Of a stretch of DNA of 64,000 nt, positions 11,600-24,513 are shown one piece after another. Position 1 is the first letter of the stretch. Every line of letters begins with the position of its first letter. Source of the stretch: Fragum whitleyi (lineage: Eukaryota; Mollusca; Bivalvia; Cardiida; Cardiidae); the NCBI GenBank assembly GCA_948146395.1, contig OX411559.1:29356708-29420707 (forward strand), given 5' to 3'. The notes beneath the pieces are model-generated. The model was not told the DNA's origin. It did not search any database and saw only the letters and a program-made list of their open reading frames with translations. The position numbers and the translations under genes are program-made.

Positions 11600-12710
11600 C
11601 GAAACTGAATTTTTTAATCTGTTAAAATGTATTTATGTACGAGAGTGTCTGCCAGGGTGTTCTGAGATTTTGTCTCGTAAATCAGTTTTTGAGGCTGCCT
11701 GGCCCTATTTGAACCTGTACAAGATTTTATCAGAACAAAATTAGTCAAAGTCAATTCATAGATCAACTGAGCAAGGATTTGTTCTCTAGAGTTTCTACAA
11801 AAATCGAATTTGAACCCACCTGTCCAAGATTTTATCAAGACAATCAATTAAATCTGATCAAAGTTTAGGTTGATATGGCATCTCAAGAGTCTAAAAGGTT
11901 TTTCGAAGATTTCACCTCATTACCCAAATTTAGACCCAACTTCACTCAATTTCGAATTTGTATGAGATTTTATCCAGACGTTTATTCTGACCCTTTTCAG
12001 ATTGATTAAGCATGAAATATGGCAACAAGTGTGTCACAGGTTTTTCATACATGTGACCCCTTGATCTAGTTTTCGACCCAACTGGATCTTTTTATCGGAC
12101 GTGTCCAATATCACCAATATTTCTGGCTCGTTGGCCGAGTGGTTAGCGCGCTCGACTCGTAACCTGGTGGTTGCGGGTTCGAGCCCCACCGGAGGCGGGT
12201 AGTGTATTTGGGCAGGACACTTTACAGACAAGGCCCCAGTCCACCCAGCTGTTAAAGTGGGTAGCAGTGATTAGAACCCATTGCCTCTCTCTCAATGTGT
12301 AGGATAAGATCTGGAATGAGTTAGGACCACGATGGAAATAAGAGTCATTCGACCCTTTATCGTGTTATCCTCGAGTAAAAAAAAAAAAAAAAAAAAACCA
12401 AAATATTTGTCTCGTCAATTTTTCGGTTAATTGAGCGAGATCTTGGTGTTTAGTGTCTAAAAGGTCTTTTTCGGATTTGACTTTCAGATTTGACTTTCTG
12501 ATCTAGTTTTTAACCCTCACTAACCCTTTTTCGTACTCGATCTTGATTTCATTCAGTCTGAAGAATTTTCAGGTTGATTAAACAAAAGCAATACTGTACA
12601 ATAACAATTTTTTTTTTCTTAAATTTTAACCCACTTGATCTAATTTCGAACATCTCCCAGATTTATCAAGACAGTCAATTTTTCAATTGCTTGAGCAAAA
12701 ATTATGGCTT
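11600..12710 (+). repeat. Family F degenerate repeat, split by a SINE
   Basis: Loose units recur with phrases such as TCAATTTCGAATTTG, AGATTTTATCAAGACA, GACCTAG or GATCTAGTTTT and GGTTGATT. I recognise the style as a common mollusc interspersed repeat. Similar sequence recurs at 52280-53130 and 54450-54700. It is interrupted by an S1 SINE at 12121-12404. Too diverged for unit borders by eye. Confidence 0.5.
12121..12404 (+). mobile_element. tRNA-derived SINE, type S1, full copy
   Basis: The head has a strong box A (TGGCCGAGTGG) and box B (GGTTCGAGCCC) with tRNA-like spacing. The body CACCCAGCTGTTAAAGTGGG is shared with the copy at 2661-2909, and an A-run occupies 12378-12397. The flanks CCAATATT and CCAAAATATT suggest a target duplication. 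The 5' and 3' tRNA ends do not pair, so it is a SINE rather than a tRNA gene. Confidence 0.85.
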
Positions 12711-12716
12711 CTATGG

Positions 12717-13022
<306 letters not shown>

Positions 13023-13044
13023 AATTCTTGTTCTGGTTACTTGG

Positions 13045-13171
<127 letters not shown>

Positions 13172-13239
13172 GTAAATGTTGATGATACATGACGGACATC
13201 TCGCAGCCACAAAAGGTAATCATGGGCACTTCGAGCTCA

Positions 13240-14813
13240 GGGGCCTCTTTCAAGAAAAATATCGTACGATTAATCTTAAAATCATCGTACGATTAAATTT
13301 AAGACGGTCGTAAACGGCTTTCATAAAAATATCGTTGAAAATCGCAGACTATACGAACTCATAAAATTATCGTTAATTTTGATCTTTCACATCTGCACGA
13401 GCTGGTCATATGATATAAACTTCCGGGTAAGTGGGTAAATTGTCCGCTTTTTACAATACAGAAAAAGTGTCAATCAGCAAATTGACCAAAGAATAGCCAT
13501 TTACCTGTATACGAATGCATGTTTATCGAGTTTTAATAAATTCTTCGAACTACATAATTCTCGTCGTTATCTTAATATATATATCAAAATATTTAAGTTC
13601 TAATAATTTGCATAGTGAATATAGCTTTCACTTGGGATTCCTTGCCAATGAAAGTACACTGGCCATCGGCGCGAATGTTGAGCATCGAACATTGAACCGC
13701 TTGGTAAAAATGTACAAGCTCTAATTAATGATCATCTGCACCCAGTTTTTGGTGATTGACTTTATTATCATTGTTGTTTGCTTGGTTGGTTGTTTTCTGG
13801 TAATTTAGTTGCGTGTATAAGAATACAACATTGTTAGAAAGGAAAGATGACAAAAATGACTCATCCAATTTTCTAATTCTTATTTTTGTATGTAACTCTT
13901 CCAATCTGTAAAGTTTTGTGTGTATACGGGAGGTATTGAAACGAAGGATAGATAGATATTGTATTCCATCGCTTAAAGGCAAAATTACAGATAACTCTAA
14001 CCAACGGTTCTAGTGCAGTTTTCGTTGATGTATCCGTGTAACTTCAACAGTTACATTTAGCTTAAGACATGTTCCATCTGGCTAAGTATCACCATTCAAT
14101 TATTGTATTTTGTTGCTTATTTACTCAGCTTATATTGGACAAAAAGAGAAGAAAAAAAAAAGATTTGATCGAGAGCAGCGTTTTTGCTGTTGTTTTTCGC
14201 AGCTTTGCAGAATTGTTTAGTTTTTACCGTAAGCTGAGGAATCTAGGTTGCTTAAAGTGAGAATAGTCTGTTTTTACAAAAGTAAGTAAGTTATATATGT
14301 GTAAAAAATCTATTTATTCAGTTTCGGCCACTTTCGTATTCTTTCTAAACATGTGTCATAAGGAAGGGAAGGATAAACAAACGTTTTCAGCCATGATCAT
14401 AAAAGGGTCGATTCTTACGGTTAAAACAACAACTTAATGCAATTATGTAACCATTCTACGATAATCATACGATTATCGCAGAGTAAAATCAAACATCGAA
14501 ATGATGGTGCACCAATTATTTGAAATATATCTCGTTTATTACACTATATTGCACTGTGAAATTTGACATGTACAAAGGTAAATAATCGTTCTAACCTCCT
14601 CGAGAGCAAGAAAGGAATCTGAGAAAATTTGAGGCTCATAAGGACAAAATCGTAAAATTTACGACTGGTCTGAAGGTGTCGCAGATTTTATCGTAGATTT
14701 CACGATACGACGTGTTTCTTGAAAGCCAAAAAAGTTTCCTGAAAGCCATTTTTTATCGTACGATTGCTATACGACCGAATTTCAATCGTAGGACCTTTCT
14801 TGAAAGAGGCCCC
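13240..14813. mobile_element. TIR element, GGGGCCTCTTTCAAGAAA ends
   Basis: GGGGCCTCTTTCAAGAAA at the left is matched by TTTCTTGAAAGAGGCCCC at the right. Subterminal ATCGTACGATT motifs occur near both ends. It is about 1.57 kb with no transposase-like frame, so a non-autonomous DNA transposon. The CAGGGGCC-type start recalls hAT ends, but I see no clear 8-bp target duplication. Confidence 0.7.
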
Positions 14814-16565
14814 AGGTGTGCTAAAATATAACATAAACAATAAACATAATTATGCGCCCGGGTGTCAATATTTTAACGCCGTTCCGAGGTTTGATCTTTA
14901 TTCGACGCATCATCGCGTCTTCACTAATGTACATGTACTACACAGACTTTCTTTGGGAGATGTGAAATAATAATGATAAAATGGTTACATGAAGTTGAGT
15001 TACACTGCGTGGATAATCTACCACCGACGGAAGTTATAAAAAAAGCCGGGCCATTAATGATAACTAAATAAATGTTATTTCACATAAATGAATACTATCC
15101 CGATATGTAAATTGATTACATATATAAAAACAGTTAACTTCGCCTTAAATACAGTAACTGAAAAAAGCACTGTGTACATTATCATATTAGGGGTCAATAT
15201 TACATCAAAATATGTACAAGACCAGGAGCCCGTTTTACTAAACTTCTAACGAAAAAAATCGCTAGTTAAAATCACCAATCGTATCTGGTGTTTTCATCCA
15301 TCGTTCGATCGTCTTTATAGGACGATTCCAATAAGAAGATGCATGGCAGAGTTCTATATTTAGTTACCTATCTAGACTTTGATATTTGACTTACGTAAGA
15401 AATGATAGTAAGATGCTTGGTAAAACAGGCCGAAGTGAATTACGTCATTTTGATTTTGTCTATGACCTTGAACTATGAAAGTAAGTCATTTATAGTACTC
15501 TGTATACCATCTCATCAAAATATACAAGTACATTGTGTTGTTTTTTTTAAATCCATCAAAAATATTGAATATATGCCCAGTTATAGGTGAAATTTGTCAT
15601 TTTACCTTAAACTGTGATCGTGAACTTAAACATTGGTGTTGGAATCCATGGTCTGGAAATCGAACAAAATAATTGCACATTAGTGCCAAGTCACCTTTTG
15701 ATAAGATTTTTGAATTGGGACTACCTTTAAAGATACGTCACCGAATCTTAAAATACGCACACCGCTTCAACATATTTTACAAGCATGCGAAATATTTTGA
15801 AATCCATCCATTAATATTAAGGGTATGCTTTTGGTCTGGGGCACCAAAATGTGACAGAAAATCCACACTTTACCTTTATAGGGTTATGATTATTTAAAGA
15901 AAACAAAACCTGACAGAACTTCTGCCTTTAAGTAAAGAATGGAATGCGGTTTAAGCTTTTTCACAAACAACACGTAACAAACAACACAGAACTAATCTTA
16001 TGTAGTATACCACCTATAAAATCTCGATCAAAAAGCTGAATTAATATCAACAATCAAGAACAAACACAGCAATTCTTTTTCCAAACCCTCTCCTCGAAGC
16101 CGCAGCTCGATAAATGTATTGATAAAGTATGAGACAAAGCTTTAGAACCACAACGACAATTTAAGTCGAAGTCGCTATTTTGCCTCGCCGATTGTATACA
16201 AATGTAATGAAACTACAAGTCACAACACCGTATTCGAGTTATATTATCCATAATTGTTGACCTGGCTGGCCGGATCCTCAGTAAGGGGTATTTGCACTTG
16301 AGGTTAAGGTTAATCAGTTTTTATTTACAATTATTTACTTCTATAGATAATCGACATAATTAACTCGAGACCTTAAATTGTAGGTTGGTAACCAAACCCC
16401 CGTTACTTAAGCTTGGACAAGCTAGAGTTACGAAGTTTTGATAACCAAACGATGAAACCTGTTCATTTTCTCTAAGCAGGTCAATCCTTTTGGTATTAGG
16501 ATTCAGTCATTTGCAATCGTTAACGATAATTGCCGACTACATTTTGAAAGAACACAAAATATTGA
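14814..16565. other. Non-coding intronic or intergenic DNA
   Basis: Short open frames at 14764-14970, 15402-15590 and 15673-15897 show no domain. I see no repeat with confidence. Confidence 0.35.
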
Positions 16566-17454
16566 CACAAGAGGACCAGGATGGTCCTATATCGCTTACC
16601 TTCATTTCCTTGTCTTGATAAATAATTATCTTTTTTTTTCAGAAGGAGGCTTCTTTTCCAATGATACAGCATAGATCCTTCCCATTTTTAATAGGGTTCA
16701 TCCTTGTGACTTGACAAAAATACTGACCAAGTTTGAAAAAGATTGGACCATATTTGTGGCCTCTAGAGTGTTAGCAAGGAAATGGGCATTAAGGCCCCTT
16801 TTCCTGTGATATGGCATGGATCCTTCCAATTTTCAATATGGTTTATCCTTGTGATCTGACAAATCTTCTGACCAAGTTTCATAAAGATTGGGCAATATTT
16901 GTGGCCTCTAGAGTGTAAACAAGAAAATTGTCATTAAGGCCCCTTCCTGTGATATGGCATGGATCCTTCCTATTTTCGATAAGTTTTATCCTTGTGACCT
17001 GACCAACATCTTGACCAAGTTTCATGAAGATTAGGCAATATTTGTGGCCTCTAGAGTGTAAACAAGAAAATTGTCATTAAGGCCCCTTCCTGTGATATGG
17101 CATGGATCCTTCCCATTTTCGATAAGTTTCATCCTTGTGACCTGATAACATTCTTACAAAGTTTCCTGATGATTAGACCATATTTATTGCCTCAAGAGTG
17201 TTAACAAGAAAATTGTCATTTAGTCCCCTTTTCCTGTGATATGGCATGGATCTTTCCCATTTTCAATAAGATTAATCCTTGTGACCTGATAACATTCTTA
17301 CAAAGTTTCATGATTATTTGTCCATATTTGTGGCCTCTAGAGTGTGAACACTTAAATTGTTGATGTCCGACGACGCACGACGGACGTCGCACGACGGACA
17401 TTCAATGATCTCAAAAGCTGATCTTGAGCACGATGTGCTCAGGTGAGCTAAAAA
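16566..17454 (+). mobile_element. Family A2 modular repeat, complete copy
   Basis: The 5' end is ACAAGAGGACCAGGATGGTC followed by CGCTTACCT. Units of about 143 bp follow (GACCAAGTTTCAT.AAGATT recurs near 16727, 16871, 17012, 17157, 17300), each with GTGGCCTCTAGAGTGT. Then comes a CGACGACGCACGACGGACGT tract and a 3' hairpin (CTTGAGCAC..GTGCTCAGGTGAG) ending GAGCTAAAA. No protein is encoded. Confidence 0.8.
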
Positions 17455-17456
17455 AA

Positions 17457-18646
17457 ACTAGAAAGCCATGAATGGCTTGAGTCGCTCCACAGGCTTGAAA
17501 TTCTTGTAAAAGCAAATAAATAATTTGACTAGATTTTTAGATATTTGAGGTTCTACTAATGTTGAAAATGTTTTCCAAAGTTTTAACTATATAACAGATA
17601 GAGAAATGACCTCCGCTCTCAAAAGACATATTTTTCATCAAATCAAAATAATTTTTGGCTGCATGATAATGGGTCACCAAAAGATCAAACCAAAAATATT
17701 TGATTGATATCCATCAGTTACATTCTGAGAAAATGATTTTCATCGTTTCCACTATTTGACATATTGAGAAATGACCTCCACCCATAAAATGCATAATTTT
17801 CATCCAATCAAAGTAATTTTTGGTACACTGATAAAGGGTCACTAAAGGATCATTCAAGTGATTTTGGTTGATACCAATACATTAGATTCTGAGAAAGTGA
17901 TTTGCAAATTTTCCACTAAATAACTTATGGAGAAATGACCTCTGCCCATAAAATGCATGTTTTTCATCCGATCACAATGTTTTTATAGACTGATAAAGGG
18001 TCAATCAAGGATAATTCCAGTGAAATTTGCTTGATATCCACCAGTTACATTCTGAGAAAATGATTTTCAAAGTTTCCACTATATAACATATAGAGAAATG
18101 ACCTCCGCCCATAAAATGCATATTTTCCATCCGATCACAATGATTTTTTGTAGACTGATAAAGGGTCACTCAAGGATAATTCCAGTGAAATTTGGTTGAT
18201 ATCCATCAGGTACATTCTGAGAAAGTGATTTTCAAAGTTTCCACTATATAACATATAGATAAATGACCTCCGCCCATAGAATGCATATTTTCCATCCTAT
18301 CACAATGATTTTTTGTAGACTGATAAAGGGTCACCCAAGGATCATACATGTAAAATTTAATTGGTATTAATTGATTAGAATCTGAGAAAACTCACTTTTT
18401 ACCATATTTGGAAATTAGCCACGCCCATTAAATCCATGTTTTTCATTGGATCAAAATTTCTTGAACAACTTTGAAAGAGGGTCACCCAAGGGTCATTCCT
18501 GTGAAGTTTTGTTGAAATCCATCCAGTAGTTTCTGAGGAGAAGATTTTTAAAGAAAAGTTTAAGACCGGACGCACGGACGGACGGACGCACGACGGACAC
18601 AACGCCATGATAATAGCCCAAGTGGCTTTCAGCCAGTGGAGCTAAA
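17457..18646 (+). mobile_element. Family B modular repeat, complete copy
   Basis: Directly abuts the A2 copy. The 5' end is ACTAGAAAGCCATGAATGGC (hairpin AAGCCATGAATGGCTT) followed by TCGCTCCAC. Units of about 163 bp carry GAAATGACCTCCGCCCATAA (near 17609, 17765, 17929, 18092, 18260). A CGGACGGACGGACGCACGAC tract follows, and the 3' end is TGGCTTTCAGCCAGTGGAGC plus TAAAA. GCTCCAC and GTGGAGC are the subterminal inverted pair. Confidence 0.8.
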
Positions 18647-19482
18647 ACATGCAAAATGTAGTCATGGCTAGGCTACGCCCTGCCAGTTGAATAATAACGC
18701 AGAATACTAACATTTCATCACTCTTAACATTTTAATGGAAAGTAGAAATGTGTGCAAAGTTCAAAGTACATGCCTTGCGATTTGAGAGTAGAAGATTTTT
18801 TAAGTTTTTCGCACCGTTCTGTGAAGTATTTTATGTGAAGTGTGATTGAAATACGATTGGAGGGGAATACTTTCTATAATTGCTGACGGATTAAGGGACA
18901 AACTGACGCCGGACATTGACCGATCAAAGTGGCTTAACCTAAGCACTCCATGCTCTGTGCTCAAAAACAGCTAGAAATATGTCATATAAAAGTTTGCTTG
19001 GGGCCCTTCTTTCTAAAAAAATATCATTTCAACATAAAAACATTCATAAAATACAAACTTTCCCTTAAAGAGTTTTTAAAAATAATATCTTTTCTCAAGC
19101 CTATTTGGCCATATTAGATTAAGATATGAAGAGGGTATTTGTTGGTTTCATGGAGTTATGAGTCTTAAAACCTAATCAATCTGTATGAATACTCGAGGCG
19201 AATTCATGCACGAGTAAGGTTTTTAGTTTCATACATCCATGAAATCAACAAAAATTCTCCTCAAATTTTATAATTTGATATTATGGAGCAAAATGTAAAT
19301 CAATTAAAACACAAATTTCGTATAGGTCTACTTTGTGTGGAACCTTAAAAAATAGCTACAAACTCAAAATTGATTTAATTGAGGAATTAACACAATAAAC
19401 GCGGGAATTCTGATGGACAGAACTCATCATTTGATGTTGAATATGAAAAAGAAAATTTCTTCCTCTATGCAAAAATATTCAA
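18647..19482. other. Mostly non-coding; possible element 3' end near 18880-18980
   Basis: GACGCCGGACATTGACCGAT and CACTCCATGCTCTGTGCTC followed by AACAGCTAGAAA near 18900-18980 resemble a worn 3' end of the modular families. Otherwise nothing is seen. Confidence 0.35.
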
Positions 19483-20787
19483 ACAAGAGGACCAGAATGG
19501 CCATAAACCGCTCATCTGAATGTTATTGGTCCAGTGGATCTTATCCGAGAAATTTTCAGGCAAAGTTTCATTCACATTTACCCTATTGTTGAAGAGATGT
19601 TATGTGAAAATTTAAAGTGATAGAGACCCTACCCACAAATTCATTACAGAGGAGAATGAAAATAACGCCCAAATTTTTGGTGTATCAAAATTTTGCGAAA
19701 AAATTATGAAACCGATCACCCAAGGGACATTCATGTAAAGTTTCATTGAAATCGACCCAGTGGATAAGGAGGAGATGTCGTTCTAAGATTTCGGACTCAA
19801 AATGAGCCCCACCCTGCCACGCCCATATTTATGGGCCAATCAAAATTTTGCGAACAATTTTTGAAAATGGTCATCCAAGGAACATTCTGGTGAAGTTTCA
19901 TTGAAATCGGCACAGTGGTTCAGGAGGAGATGTCGATCAAAGATTTCGGGCTCAAAATAAACCCCGCCCTGCCACGCCAATACTTATGGGCCAATCAAAA
20001 TTTTGCGAACAATTTTTAAAAGGGTTACCCAAGGAACATTCTGGTAAAGTTTCATTGAAATCGGGCCAGTGGTTAAGGAGATGTCGTTCAAAGATTTAGA
20101 GCTCAAAATAAATCCCGCAATGCCACGCCAATATTTTTGGGCCATCCAAAATTTGTGAACCATTTTCGAAAAGGGTCAACCAAGGAACATTCTGGTAAAA
20201 TTTCATTGAAATTGGCCTAGTGGTTCAGGAGGAGATATCGTTCAAAGATTACGGGCTCAAAATAAGCCCCGCCCTGTCACGCCCATATTTATTGGCCAAT
20301 CAAAATTTTGCGATGATTTGTAAAAGTTCACCAAAGGAACATTCTGGTAAAGTTTCATTGAAATCGACCCAATGGATAAGGAGGAGATGTCGTTCAAAGA
20401 TTTCGGACTCAAAATGAGCCCCACCCTGCCACGCCCGTATTTATGGACAAATAAAAATTTTTGTGAACAATTTTTGAAAAGGGTCACCTACGGAACCTTC
20501 TGGTAAAGTTTCATTGAAATCGGCCCAGTGGTTCAGGAGAAGATGTCGTTCAAAGATTCGGGCTAAAAATTGGCCCCGCCCTACCACTCCCATATTTATG
20601 GACCAACCAGAATAAAGCGAACAATTTTTAAAGAGAGTCACCAAGGGAACATTATGGCAAAATTTCATTGAAATCGTTCAAGCGGTTCAGGAGGAGAAGA
20701 AGTTTTAAGAAAGTTGACGACGGACGACGGAGTCATGGTGATCCTAAAAGCTCCTCTTGAGCACGTTGTGCGCGGGTGAGCTAAAAA
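19483..20787 (+). mobile_element. Family C modular repeat, complete copy
   Basis: The 5' end is ACAAGAGGACCAGAATGGCC followed by CGCTCATCTGAA. Units of about 154 bp (AAGTTTCATTGAAATCG near 19739, 19895, 20047, 20200, 20351, 20508, 20661) each hold CCCCGCCCTGCCACGCC and ATATTTATGGGCCAATCAAA. Then GACGACGGACGACGGAG, and a 3' end CTTGAGCACGTTGTGCGCGG plus GTGAGCTAAAAA. Frames within it are repeat by-products. Confidence 0.85.
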
Positions 20788-20922
20788 TACTAATTTTAGG
20801 CATATTCATAGAAAACCTTAAAACTTACATTGTAATCAAATATTGATTATTCAAACTCTTTAAAATAAAGGACTTATTCTTATTCCATGAAACTTGTGTA
20901 CCAGTCCTGCAGTCAGGTTGAG

Positions 20923-21016
20923 AAAACGGAACAAACAGTTTTCAAATTATACCCTGGTTTGCACGCAAGTGCACGTGCAAAGCAGGGTATAATTTGAAAA
21001 CTGTTTGCACCGTTTT
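20923..21016. repeat. Palindrome with 42-bp arms
   Basis: The arms 20923-20964 and 20975-21016 are inverse copies with only a few mismatches around a 10-base CACGTG-containing centre. Outer ends are AAAACGG and CCGTTTT. Related worn copies are at 10318-10432 and about 8590-8715. Confidence 0.85.
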
Positions 21017-21111
21017 GTCGTCCTGAACGCAGGGCAGTTTAGCAACCTACACCCCCTGTTGAAAATGAACTAGTGGGGTCAAGTTGACAAGGAAATGCTC
21101 AATTAATTTTA

Positions 21112-22514
21112 ACAAGAGGACCATGATGGTCATAAATCGCTCACCTGAGTCCTTTTGACCACTTTGGTATCGAGAGAATAAGATTGACGGAAGCCCATTT
21201 CAAGGGAGATAATTTGTGTTATTTGTCATTGGCTGATTTCAAATTAATGTTGAAAGATTTCCTTCTTATATCTATGTAAAACTGGATGCACATTCTTAGG
21301 CTTTAGTATAAATTCCGAAGAGCATGATTTAAACAAACTTCATATAATTTTTTACTGGTTTAACGCTAAATTTCTAGCTGTCTACCTTCTTGTTTCAAAG
21401 AAATAGATTTATAAAGATTTCACTCTGTTTCTATGTAAAAAAAAGGATATACCTAACCCAGATTTGATCTTGGGGCCATGGTAGGTCGAATTGTTAGTTT
21501 TACATACCAAATATGATTACTATCTATCATCTGGTTTCTGAGAAAAATAGTTTTGAAGATTATCGCTCTTTGTTTCTATGTAAAAATAGGATGCCCCCAG
21601 ACAGGGCCAAAATATGACTCAAAATTCATGATATGAACAAACTTAGATGTCTGCTAGTTGGTGCTACTTATCAAATATGTCAGCTGTTTCTGGTTTCATG
21701 AAAGAAGATTTTTGAAGTTTTTTTTTCGTTTCGCAGTTGGTAGCCTACCGAACAGTCAATTTGGAGGTTCTGGGTTCGATTACCGACGGCGGCACTCATC
21801 CTTTCCAACTATGTGTCTTTCATCGAAGGGGTGATAATCGTAACCCTGTGTTGGATAACTTCTGGAGGCTAGGAAAAGATGTAATGGTTGTACTGGTGTG
21901 AGAAATACCAGGAATCCAATGTTCGGTGCTCCAACTTGAAGAATGTTGAAAGCGGCGTTACACCCTTTTCAAACAAGCAAAAGCCTTTTGTTTAAGAGAA
22001 ATAGATTTTTTAACACTGTCACTCTTTGCTCCTATGTAAAACAGGATGTGCCCAAATATAACTCTACGGTCATTATATGAACAAACTGAGAAGAGACCCC
22101 CTTGATTATGCTACATACCAATCATGAAAGCTGTCTGCCTGCTGGTTTCAGATAAGAAGATTTTGTGCGATTTTGCTCTTTATTTCTATGAAAAACAGAA
22201 TGTGCCCGGACAGAGCCCAAAAATGACCCCAGTGTCATTACATGAACAAAATTAGTAGATGTCTCCTAAATGATGCTACATACCAAATAAGAAAGCTGTT
22301 TGCCTTCTGGTTTCAGAGAAGATTTTTAAAGATTTTCCTAATTTCCCCCTTTTTGTTGCCATGGCAACCAGGGTGAAGAATTTCTATTTGATTTCTATTT
22401 TTAGAACAACTTGGCCCAACGGAGAAGATGTTTGAAGAAATTATGAACGAGACAGTTGCGGACATTGGACGATCACGATAGCTCACCTTAGGCACTACTT
22501 GCTCAGGTGAACTA
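21112..22514 (+). mobile_element. Family A1 modular repeat, with an inserted SINE
   Basis: Starts ACAAGAGGACCATGATGGTC with CGCTCACCTGAG. Units carry TTTCTATGTAAAA and ATGAACAAACTTAG, as in the copy at 3596. It ends GGACATTGGACGATCACGAT, then CTCAGGTGAACTAA. An S2-type SINE lies within it at about 21728-21985. Confidence 0.75.
21728..21985 (+). mobile_element. tRNA-derived SINE, type S2, nested in A1
   Basis: A tRNA-like head with CGCAGTTGGTAGCCTACC and box B GGTTCGATTACC is followed by GACGGCGGCACTCATCCTTT, as in the 63258 copy. It interrupts an A1 unit, so it is younger than that repeat. Confidence 0.7.
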
Positions 22515-22759
22515 ATTGATAATACGTTACTAGTTCGCCTCTTAGGCGACTGTGCATAGCCCTACGACGCCAATATCAAAATCTTGTGTCGGGGGGAAAT
22601 GTAGAGCTATACATTAACCAGGCATACACCAGGAGGGATTGGCAAGTGAAATACTTCTTGACACTGGTTCGGGTCAGTGTGTGTGTGAGTGTGTGTGTCA
22701 CATTTGTATTACCTCGCTATATACCCTTGGTACTTTCATAGACTATTAATTTATAAACA

Positions 22760-22950
22760 GAGGTGTGTTCGTTAGAGAAGATGAAAAAATCCCGCTTAAT
22801 AATATCTTTTCAACGCAATAGGGAAAATTCGATTTTTGAGAGAAAGATTCGTTTTCCCATTCAGGATTTATGATATCTTTAACCAAGCTTCATGGAAAAT
22901 ATGAGAAGAATCAACACACGCAAAACATTATCTTGCAATTCGAATTTTAT
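22760..22950 (+). mobile_element. MITE family M3, partial copy
   Basis: AGAGGTGTGTTCGTTAGAG and GATGAAAAAATCCCGCTTAA match one end of M3 (full copy at 25573-25840). The other end is not clear, so the right border is approximate. Confidence 0.45.
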
Positions 22951-23330
22951 CCAATACACTAATTTTAGACATAGTATTCTAATACTGCTCAATAAACCAG
23001 TGGTTGTTACATTTTACTGACCCAACGCTGACATCTCTCTGTCTGTAACTCACCCAAAACAAGCTATTGCGAATGCGAACTTAAAGTTCCTAAGTTTTGA
23101 CTTAAAGAATTTCAATTATATCATTAATATTGAATCTGCAGCTGTTCTTGCCAGATTTTGTTCCTTATCAATGTAGGTGTTTGGTGCAATTTGTGGATGT
23201 GTACATTGAATTTATTGATTTATCATTAACTCTCGTATTTAAAATTATTTTCAAACTTAGAGTCATTTTAGAATACATATGAAGTAAACAGCTCATGTGA
23301 AAAATGAGGGTCGGATGCCCTTGATTATCA

Positions 23331-23470
23331 TGTGACCCGCCATTCAAAAAGGACCGATCCGGATATTGCGTAAAAAATGAAAATGCGCCCTCTCGTTGAC
23401 CTTAACTAGAACCGAGCTAATTTTTTTCGAATTCTTTTTCAGGTGCTCCCCTTTTGGCGTGACGGGTCAT
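23331..23470. mobile_element. MITE family M2, short copy
   Basis: TGTGACCCGCCATTCAAAAA at the left and CTTTTGGCGTGACGGGTCAT at the right are inverted. The span is about half that of the other copies, so it carries an internal deletion. Confidence 0.6.
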
Positions 23471-23679
23471 ACATATCTCTTAAAGAGAAAAAAACTAAAG
23501 TGTTAATGTCATAGCCATTCGTATTTTGAACCGTAAACATGGGATTAAGAAAAGACAGTGTAATTCCTTTAAAGTTTGCAATGAAACTTGACGTACTAGG
23601 GTCGCAATATTTTACATTTATCCTTTATTTACATGGATATATTTTCCTTTCTTTGGCTCGTTTTACTTTCACCACAGTG

Positions 23680-23943
23680 TCATCAGAAACGTCAACCTCA
23701 AGTGCTTTTAGCGCATTTATTGAATATGTGATATCCATCGGTTACATTCTTGGAGAACGATTTTCAAAGTTTCCACTATATAACATTTTGAGAAGTGAAT
23801 CCGCCCATAAAAGACATATTTTTCGTAGTGACTGGGGAAAAGATTTTTAAAGAAAGAGTTTACGACCAGACGGACTGACGCACGAAAGACGGACAAAGCG
23901 CCGTGACAATAGTCCCAGTGGCCTTAGGCCAGTGGAGCTTAAA
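23680..23943 (+). mobile_element. Family B, 3' fragment
   Basis: Contains one worn unit (AGTTTCCACTATATAACAT) and the family B 3' end with a CGGACTGACGCACGAAAGAC tract and TGGCCTTAGGCCAGTGGAGC plus TTAAA. The 103-residue frame at 23539-23850 runs through it and is not a gene. Confidence 0.65.
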
Positions 23944-24199
23944 TTGTAAAGCTTTCTTCCCTAGTGCAATATGGAGGCCTGTTCCAAAGATTTATTGTGG
24001 ATTCTGAAAATGAGAGGCAGTCATTTTTCCCATGGTTCGAGCAACAATTGTTTGTAGTCGAAGGGACAGCTGTAGGAAACGCTCGTGGAAATTGCTGTTC
24101 CAATCACCTTTTGTCACTAGGAAAACAACATTGCTGATATAACAATGACTAGAATACTCATTAGAAAGGACACATTGACAAACAAAGATAAGTTAAAGA

Positions 24200-24275
24200 G
24201 TCAAAGTAATTGTAGTAGACGGTGAGATATCACAATACCTTACTTTGAGCACTTTGTTCTATGGTGAGCTAAAAA
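24200..24275 (+). mobile_element. 3' end of a modular repeat
   Basis: CTTTGAGCACTTTGTTCTAT then GGTGAGCTAAAAA matches the shared 3' terminus of families A and C. The rest of the element is not recognisable. Confidence 0.5.
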
Positions 24276-24513
24276 TGTAGAATTTGATAAGTATCCGCGA
24301 ATGTCATTAAAGATTTTTCTTTATTTCTTTACACTTTACACTGTATGTTTTTTTCTAGCACAATTTCTTTACTTTTGTAAGTTTTATAAGATTAAGGATT
24401 TTCTTTCATATGGATCTAACTATTCTGTAATTATTTACATGCGTGATTCCATTGATAATAAATGGTTATAACCTATAAATATGTTATCACAACGAAACAG
24501 TATACATTTACAG

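Noticed and set aside
12121..12196. A tRNA gene (strong A and B boxes)
   Set aside because: The 5' and 3' acceptor ends do not pair and the same body follows at 2661; it is a SINE head.
22676..22698. GT-rich run as a regulatory microsatellite
   Set aside because: Only about ten imperfect dinucleotides; nothing ties it to a gene.
23539..23850. A 103-residue frame with hydrophobic start
   Set aside because: It runs into the 3' part of a family B repeat; the signal-peptide look comes from T-rich DNA.
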